The translations under genes and the position numbers were made by a program. Below are positions 32,796-37,652 of a stretch of 37,652 bases of DNA, piece after piece. Origin of the DNA: Planctomycetota bacterium. Lineage in GTDB: Bacteria > Planctomycetota > Planctomycetia > Pirellulales > Pirellulaceae. Below the pieces are notes generated by a model that saw nothing but the letters and a program-made list of their open reading frames with translations, had not been told where the DNA came from and did no database searches. Positions within the stretch are counted from its first letter, which is position 1, and every line of letters starts with the position of its first letter. The stretch covers positions 1 through 37,652 of the forward strand of contig JAJRVM010000195.1 of the NCBI GenBank assembly GCA_024277285.1, written 5' to 3'.

Positions 32796-33941
32796 TTGCG
32801 AATCTACAGTTTCAATCCCGACCGGGCGGCCGCCATTAGACGAGGCTCAACGTCGCCGCGAGGCGGTAGTCGCCGCATCTGGTATCGCGTCTCGACCTAT
32901 CAGCTACTCGTTGTGGCAACCCTGCTAGTTTCGGGATGCCATCGCGGCGCAATCATCGCGCCCAACCAGCTGCCACCCGAATACATGGCGGCGGACACGC
33001 ATACGGCGCAACGCGTTAACTTGACCGGGTTCGCCCGCGCGGGAACGAACAGCCAACAGATCTTCCCCGGCGACCTGCTTCAGGTCGTCGTGACAACCGG
33101 AATTGAACGAGACGATCAAACGCCCTGGCCGCCGACGCGCGTCAGTGATCAGGGTGACATTGAATTGCCACTGGTCGGTAGGGTGCCAGTCGCGGGACTG
33201 GAATTGGACGGCGCCGAAGCGCGTATCCGATACGAGAGCATACGTCGCGAGATCTACCGCGCTCCGAACGTGTCCGTCCGACTTCTGAAACGGCGCACAA
33301 ATCGGGTGACCGTCGTGGGAGCCGTATTACAGCCGGGTGTGAAGGAGCTGCCCGCTTCGGATTGCGACCTCTTTTCGGTACTCGTCGCCGCCGGTGGGCT
33401 GGCCGACGACGCCAGTACGACGGTCGAGATTCGGCGCGCGACCAGTTCGACAGCAACGGTGCGCCAGGCAAGTTACGTGCCCGGTGTCCCACCAAGCGAC
33501 CCGTCGACCGATTCTCGCAACCGCATCGATTTAGCTCAGCTGGAACAGGCTGCACAAAGAGTTGGCCTGGACGACGGGGCAGTCGTCATGGTGATGCCGG
33601 AGCCAACACGCACGATACAAGTCATTGGGTTGGTCAACACACCGTCGCAAGTAAAGATGCCCGGCGATCGCGACATGCGCGTCCTGGACGCAATCGCCCA
33701 GGCCGGTGGCGTGACGCTGCAAGTGGCCAACAAGATACACATTGTCCGCGCCGTTCCCGATCGCGATGAACCGATCGTGATCGAGACCGGGATACGCGAA
33801 GCGAAGACGCGCGCGCATGCGAACGTCGTACTTGCCGCCGGTGACGTGGTCAGCGTGGAACAAACACCACTTACCTTTACGATCGAAACGTTGCGCAGCT
33901 TCATTCGCTTTGGTTTCTCCAGCACCGTACCTGGGTTTTAG
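32796..33941 (+). CDS. Wza-type polysaccharide export lipoprotein
   Basis: A 381-residue outer-membrane lipoprotein of the polysaccharide export (OPX) family, which forms the exit channel for capsule or exopolysaccharide. A lipobox LVSGC with C48 follows a hydrophobic stretch. The export domain is about 87-165 (IFPGDLLQVVVT, GDIELPLVGRVPVAGLELDG, YRAPNVSVRLL). Two SLBB-type beta-grasp domains follow, starting near 169 (RVTVVGAVLQPGVKEL) and 270 (IQVIGLVNTPSQVKMPGD). The TTG start at 32796 has GGAG ten nt upstream; an internal start closer to the signal is possible, since 30 polar residues precede the hydrophobic part. The Wzc-like gene follows after 35 bp, a standard pair. Confidence 0.93.
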   Translation: MRIYSFNPDRAAAIRRGSTSPRGGSRRIWYRVSTYQLLVVATLLVSGCHRGAIIAPNQLPPEYMAADTHTAQRVNLTGFARAGTNSQQIFPGDLLQVVVTTGIERDDQTPWPPTRVSDQGDIELPLVGRVPVAGLELDGAEARIRYESIRREIYRAPNVSVRLLKRRTNRVTVVGAVLQPGVKELPASDCDLFSVLVAAGGLADDASTTVEIRRATSSTATVRQASYVPGVPPSDPSTDSRNRIDLAQLEQAAQRVGLDDGAVVMVMPEPTRTIQVIGLVNTPSQVKMPGDRDMRVLDAIAQAGGVTLQVANKIHIVRAVPDRDEPIVIETGIREAKTRAHANVVLAAGDVVSVEQTPLTFTIETLRSFIRFGFSSTVPGF

Positions 33942-33976
33942 AAGGAGCTCGCCACGGACTCCGCCGATAACTTGCC

Positions 33977-36226
33977 ATGAATCCACCACCCGTCCCAGCG
34001 CCACAAACGCCCGCACCGGGCTCGGCAGCCGACGCGCTACGCGCGCTGTTGAGCTTCGCGCGCGTACTGCGTCAGCGCATCAGCTATGTGGTTTTGGCGG
34101 TTGTCATCGCGTCGCTACTCGGCGCATTCTACTACGCAACATCGACTCGACTTTACGAAGCACGCGCGGTGCTGTTGGTCATTCCCACGGGACACGAGTC
34201 CTGGAACTCGAGTGCCACGTTCGATCGTAGCCAACAGGCGCTGATTCCGACCTACGTCCAATTGTTTCGCGAAGACGTTGTACTGCAACGGGCGGTCGAG
34301 TATCTGGCGCAGCAACGCCGAACGATGGTCGACTTCGGCGAACTGCCAAAGGAAAAGTGGTCGGAGGTACTGCGTGGCGGGCTGTCGGTCGAGCGTGAGC
34401 GACGCACCAACATGATCCAAGTTGCGTATCGGTCACGCAGCCACGCGGCGGCCGAAGCCGTGGTGGCGGCGGTGGATCGCGCGTATCTCGATTTCATCGA
34501 AAAAAACCACCGCGACGTGTCAGCCGAGATTATACGCATCCTGGAAAAAGAACGGGGCGGCATCGAATCACAACTCAACGCAAAACACCGCGAACTGCTC
34601 GCGGCGAAACGCAAGTCAGGCGATCTCGGGTTGCCCGAGGCCTCGCAAGCGGTCCATCCGGCCGTGCAACGTGTGTTGAGTGTGAATGAGGCGTTGATCC
34701 GCGTCCAACAAAAGCAATTGGAAATGCGCGCAACGTTGGCGGCGGTCGAAAGCGCGCTGCGCTCGGGTGGCGATTTGCGCCAACATCTGGTGACGGTCGA
34801 ACCTATCGTGGGGCGCGAACTGCTGATGAGTGCATTGGGACTGAGTCCGCAGAATACCGAAGTCCTGAGTCGAGTGGAGCAGAAACTGATTGACGATCGC
34901 GCACGACTCGAAAAACTGCTGCAGCATTACGGCACTGCCCATCCGGAAGTGATTCAATCGCGGCATATGATCGCTGAAGGTGAACGCTACCTGGTCGAGT
35001 ATCAGCAGCACGTGCAAACGCGACTCAACAAGATGACACATAGCCAGCTTGGACCGATGCTGACGGCCATGATTCGCGAGCGACTCGAGAAGCTGAACGC
35101 GCACGAAGCCGAACTGCAGCATCAGTATCAACGATACGAGGCACAGGCGGTCGAGCTAAACGATAGGCAGGTACAGGCTTCGATTGTGGAAAACGAAGTC
35201 GAACGATTGCGACACTTGCACGACACGCTGCTAAATCGAATTGCCGGAATCGACATCAATGAAAGTCAGGCCGCCGTGCGCGTGACCGTGGTCAGTGACC
35301 CCGTGGCGGCAGCGCGGCCCGTTTCACCTCGCTTGCTGCTGACCGTGCTGGTGTCGCTCGCTGCCGGCTTGACCGTGGGCGTCATGGCCGTCTATCTGAT
35401 TGACCTGCTGGATGATCGATTTCGGTCGCCTGACGAAATCACTCAACAGCTCGAAACACCTCTGCTGAGCATTGTGCGTGCCCTGCCCGCGACCGACCAA
35501 CGTGGGATTGACGGTGTCTATGCTTACTCGTCGTTCGATTCGCCCGAGGTGGAGGCGTTTCGGACGCTGCGCACGGCGATTGCGTTTTCCGGGCGCGAAA
35601 CGGATTGCCTGGGAGTGACTAGCGCCGAACCGGGCGACGGCAAAACAACCGTGCTGGTGAACCTGGGTGTGACCTACGCTCGTGCCGGCAAACGAACGTT
35701 GCTGATTGATGCGGATATGCGACGTCCGGGACTGTCGCGGCTGTTGGATGTTCGCGGTATCGCCTGGTTATCCCAGTTGCTGCAGAGCCGCGAGCCGGTC
35801 GCCCGCTGTGTCGAGCCGGCGATCTACCACACGCATCTTGCCAACCTGCACGTATTGCCATGTGGGTCGCGACCCAGTGATCCGGTCGACTTGCTGACCA
35901 GAACTCGGTTCGCTGAGCTGCTGGCGTGGGCGGGATCGCAATTTGATCAGGTGCTGATCGATTGCCCACCCGTCATGGCCGCCAGTGACGCCGCGATCGT
36001 CGGCCGCCAGGCAGATGGCGTGCTGCTAGTCCTGCAACCGGAAAAGAATCACCGGCGACTTGTCTTGCGCGCCGTGCAAAGCCTGCAGGCCATGCAAGTT
36101 CCGTTGGTCGGAGCCGTCGCCAATCGAATCGGCACGCAAGACAACAACGCGTTCATGACCAAAGTCTACGGTTACGATCACTATGAAGAACCTGGAGCAA
36201 TCAAAGTTCGGCGTACCGCGGCGTAG
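33977..36226 (+). CDS. Wzc-type chain-length regulator and BY-kinase
   Basis: A 749-residue inner-membrane protein with a Wzz domain and a cytoplasmic tyrosine kinase domain. It controls chain length and export with the Wza-like partner. The first membrane helix is about 36-53 (ISYVVLAVVIASLLGAFYYA), followed by a long periplasmic coiled-coil region. The second helix is about 453-476. The kinase has Walker A GDGKTT (553-558, K556), Walker A' LLIDADMRRPG (D578, D580), and Walker B VLIDCPP. A short tyrosine cluster at the C-terminus (Y731, Y733, Y736 in VYGYDHYEE) is the expected autophosphorylation site, smaller than in E. coli Wzc. The likely phosphatase is the PHP protein upstream. Confidence 0.95.
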   Translation: MNPPPVPAPQTPAPGSAADALRALLSFARVLRQRISYVVLAVVIASLLGAFYYATSTRLYEARAVLLVIPTGHESWNSSATFDRSQQALIPTYVQLFREDVVLQRAVEYLAQQRRTMVDFGELPKEKWSEVLRGGLSVERERRTNMIQVAYRSRSHAAAEAVVAAVDRAYLDFIEKNHRDVSAEIIRILEKERGGIESQLNAKHRELLAAKRKSGDLGLPEASQAVHPAVQRVLSVNEALIRVQQKQLEMRATLAAVESALRSGGDLRQHLVTVEPIVGRELLMSALGLSPQNTEVLSRVEQKLIDDRARLEKLLQHYGTAHPEVIQSRHMIAEGERYLVEYQQHVQTRLNKMTHSQLGPMLTAMIRERLEKLNAHEAELQHQYQRYEAQAVELNDRQVQASIVENEVERLRHLHDTLLNRIAGIDINESQAAVRVTVVSDPVAAARPVSPRLLLTVLVSLAAGLTVGVMAVYLIDLLDDRFRSPDEITQQLETPLLSIVRALPATDQRGIDGVYAYSSFDSPEVEAFRTLRTAIAFSGRETDCLGVTSAEPGDGKTTVLVNLGVTYARAGKRTLLIDADMRRPGLSRLLDVRGIAWLSQLLQSREPVARCVEPAIYHTHLANLHVLPCGSRPSDPVDLLTRTRFAELLAWAGSQFDQVLIDCPPVMAASDAAIVGRQADGVLLVLQPEKNHRRLVLRAVQSLQAMQVPLVGAVANRIGTQDNNAFMTKVYGYDHYEEPGAIKVRRTAA

Positions 36227-36235
36227 CAGAGTGTG

Positions 36236-36259
36236 GTACGTCGCTCCGCGACGTTTCAC
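36236..36259 (+). repeat. Hairpin word shared with the sugar transferase 3' end
   Basis: GTACGTCGCTCCGCGACG contains the hairpin CGTCGC-TCC-GCGACG. It starts nine bp after the stop codon of the kinase gene and runs into the family C repeat. It matches 16496-16520 with two differences. Confidence 0.75.
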
Positions 36260-36539
36260 ATGTTGTTTCGTGCCTGCTCTTGTTCCAGTCCCGAAGGGAC
36301 GACCCTAAACAAGCCCAGGGTGAAGCGACGTGAGTGGAACGAACGCCGCGTAACCCCGGGGGTTACGAAGAGTATCACAGTTAAACCCCGAAGGGGTGGC
36401 CCTAAGAAGGCTAGGGACGCCCCGTTGGGGCTTCCAAGGCGTGTGGAAAGACGCCCCAGGGTTACGCCAATGCTCGCAAGACTCGCGTTGTCTTCACCCT
36501 GGGCTCGTAGGGGGCTGTGCCTTCGGCACGAAAGAGACC
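36254..36539. repeat. 286-bp structured repeat, family C, copy 2
   Basis: Second copy of the element at 10400-10685, in the same orientation and of equal length, with about ten substitutions. The 13-bp inverted arms stand at 36313-36325 and 36492-36504, again 192 bp from end to end. It fills most of the gap between the kinase and the O-antigen ligase-like gene. The frames seen through it are not genes in my view. Confidence 0.88.
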
Positions 36540-36575
36540 TGAGCCTTCGTGAGCGGTTACAGAAATACCTGTCTT

Positions 36576-36632
36576 CACGGCACGGAGTGCCGTGCCACAG
36601 TGTCTACCTCACGGCACGGAGTGCCGTGCCAC
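36576..36632. repeat. Two palindromic units of family D
   Basis: CACGGCACGGAGTGCCGTGCC occurs twice here in almost the same form (GGCAC-GGA-GTGCC core), related to the tandem units at 3789-3930. They precede the start of the O-antigen ligase-like gene by about 45 bp. Confidence 0.8.
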
Positions 36633-36675
36633 CATGCGTCATCTTGTGGCACTATCCAATTAGGATGTTAACCCG

Positions 36676-37652
36676 ATGATCGGTCACGCCCGCAATCACT
36701 ATCTGTCACTGCCACGCTTGCTCGACACGATCGCCGACCTCAGTCTGTTTGCGTTGCTCGTGCTGGCGCCGCTGGCGATGGGTGGTCGACATCCCCTTGG
36801 TAGATTTTTGTTTGTGTCCCTGATCTGCGTGATGGGTTTGGCATCAGTCTGGCACCGCTTCGTGAGTCGGCAACATGGCTGGCGACTGACGGGTCTGGAG
36901 TGGCTGTTGATCGCCGCCGTAAGCGTGATACTGTTACAACTGGTTCCCTTGCCCGCCTCCTGGTTGGCGACCGTGTCACCGGCCATTTCCGAGCGACTGC
37001 CGTTATGGAATGCCGCTGGCTCGGCGAATCTGGGGTTAGGAACTTGGTCGAGTATCTCGCTGCATCCCGATGCGACGCGCGGTGGGCTGGCGATGTTCGT
37101 CGCTTACGCGTTGTTGTTCCTGGTTGTGGCACAACGCACGACCGATCCTCATGCCGTACGGCGGACGTTACGTACCGTGGCCACCGGCGCAGTATTCATG
37201 GCCGTGGTTGGCCTAATCCAGTTCCTCGCCGGTACCGAAAAGTTCCTCGGCGTCTACACCCATCCAACCCGGTTGGCTTGTGGAGTAGTGAAAGGCACGT
37301 TTTCCAACCAGAACCACATGGCGCATCTATTGGCCTTGGGAATTGGGCCGCTCGTCTGGTGGCTCAGCTGTTCACAACCGGCGGCAGAGGGCAGCGCGCG
37401 TCTTCGCCATCGTGACATAGCAAATCGAATCGGCATCGTGCCATGGCGCCGCGCCCTCTTGGGGACCGGACTCGGCTTGGTACTATTGGCCGGCCTGCTG
37501 ACGTTCTCGCGCGCCGGCGTGCTGGCCATGGTGTTGGCAACGGCGGTAATCGGCGGCGTGTTAGCTTGGACCAAAGCACTCAACCGACGCGGCCTGGCCG
37601 TGGCTGGACTGGTCGTCGTGATTCTGGCGATTGCCCTGACCATCCATGGACA
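36676..37652 (+). CDS. O-antigen ligase/polymerase-family membrane protein (partial, cut by window end)
   Basis: An open frame from ATG 36676 runs through the right edge (325 codons seen, no stop). It encodes a polytopic membrane protein: hydrophobic segments near residues 21-37, 44-60, 75-97, 134-150, 166-185 and 215-227, and two more towards the end. The motif GTFSNQNHMAHLLALGIGPL and, further on, LLTFSRAGVLAMVLATAVIG are typical of Wzy_C/RfaL-type O-antigen ligases and related polymerases. It would join polysaccharide units or attach them to an acceptor on the periplasmic side. Together with the Wza- and Wzc-like genes just upstream this supports a Wzx/Wzy-type export system. The C-terminus, which may carry a TPR part in some relatives, is not in the window. 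Confidence 0.88.
   Translation, partial: MIGHARNHYLSLPRLLDTIADLSLFALLVLAPLAMGGRHPLGRFLFVSLICVMGLASVWHRFVSRQHGWRLTGLEWLLIAAVSVILLQLVPLPASWLATVSPAISERLPLWNAAGSANLGLGTWSSISLHPDATRGGLAMFVAYALLFLVVAQRTTDPHAVRRTLRTVATGAVFMAVVGLIQFLAGTEKFLGVYTHPTRLACGVVKGTFSNQNHMAHLLALGIGPLVWWLSCSQPAAEGSARLRHRDIANRIGIVPWRRALLGTGLGLVLLAGLLTFSRAGVLAMVLATAVIGGVLAWTKALNRRGLAVAGLVVVILAIALTIHG

Overview
The window looks like a chromosomal segment of a planctomycete, probably from the Pirellula/Rhodopirellula side of the phylum. This is an inference from gene content and style, not from a marker gene. The signs are moderately high GC, short operons separated by long gene-free gaps, many GTG/TTG starts, a membrane-anchored Ser/Thr kinase and a TolC-like protein with a glycine-rich insert of planctomycete type, a DUF1570-like metallopeptidase, and a dense population of GC-rich palindromic intergenic repeats. 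I saw no rRNA, tRNA, CRISPR array, transposase or phage gene.

Layout. 1-15.7 kb is mostly general: leuC (-), a Ser/Thr protein kinase (+), an ABC-type efflux permease with its HlyD/MacA-type adaptor (-), uvrB (-), a ComEA-like helix-hairpin-helix protein (-), nadC (+) and a TolC-like outer-membrane factor (+). 15.9-27.5 kb is an exopolysaccharide/O-antigen region: an initiating sugar-phosphate transferase (+); a minus-strand block of two P-loop genes (one fused to a nucleotidyltransferase-like domain), a glycosyltransferase, a methyltransferase and another glycosyltransferase; then a plus-strand block with a MurJ/Wzx-like flippase, a glycosyltransferase and a polymerase-like membrane protein. 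27.5-29.8 kb is a minus-strand group: KAS III/FabH-like synthase, YqgE/AlgH-family protein and a PPP-type phosphatase. From 30.1 kb to the right edge export and control functions follow on the plus strand: a CpsB-like PHP phosphatase, a secreted HExxH metallopeptidase, a small exported protein, a Wza-type lipoprotein, a Wzc-type BY-kinase, and an O-antigen ligase/polymerase gene cut by the window end.

How the genes fit together. The sugar transferase would load the first sugar on undecaprenyl phosphate. The glycosyltransferases and the methyltransferase would build the repeat unit, the flippase would move it across the membrane, and the polymerase/ligase-like proteins would join units. The Wza-like lipoprotein and the Wzc-like kinase would control export and chain length, with the PHP phosphatase as the likely partner that dephosphorylates the kinase.

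The most unusual content is outside the genes. Several families of palindromic repeats fill the gaps. They appear to be variants of one modular design: fixed connecting words separated by short hairpins whose two arms change together. One 286-bp element occurs twice without indels and has nested inverted repeats. The repeats also touch genes. They supply stop codons for the polymerase-like gene, the phosphatase and the methyltransferase, add a C-terminal tail to the sugar transferase, and an octamer tract lies in frame inside the nucleotidyltransferase-kinase gene.
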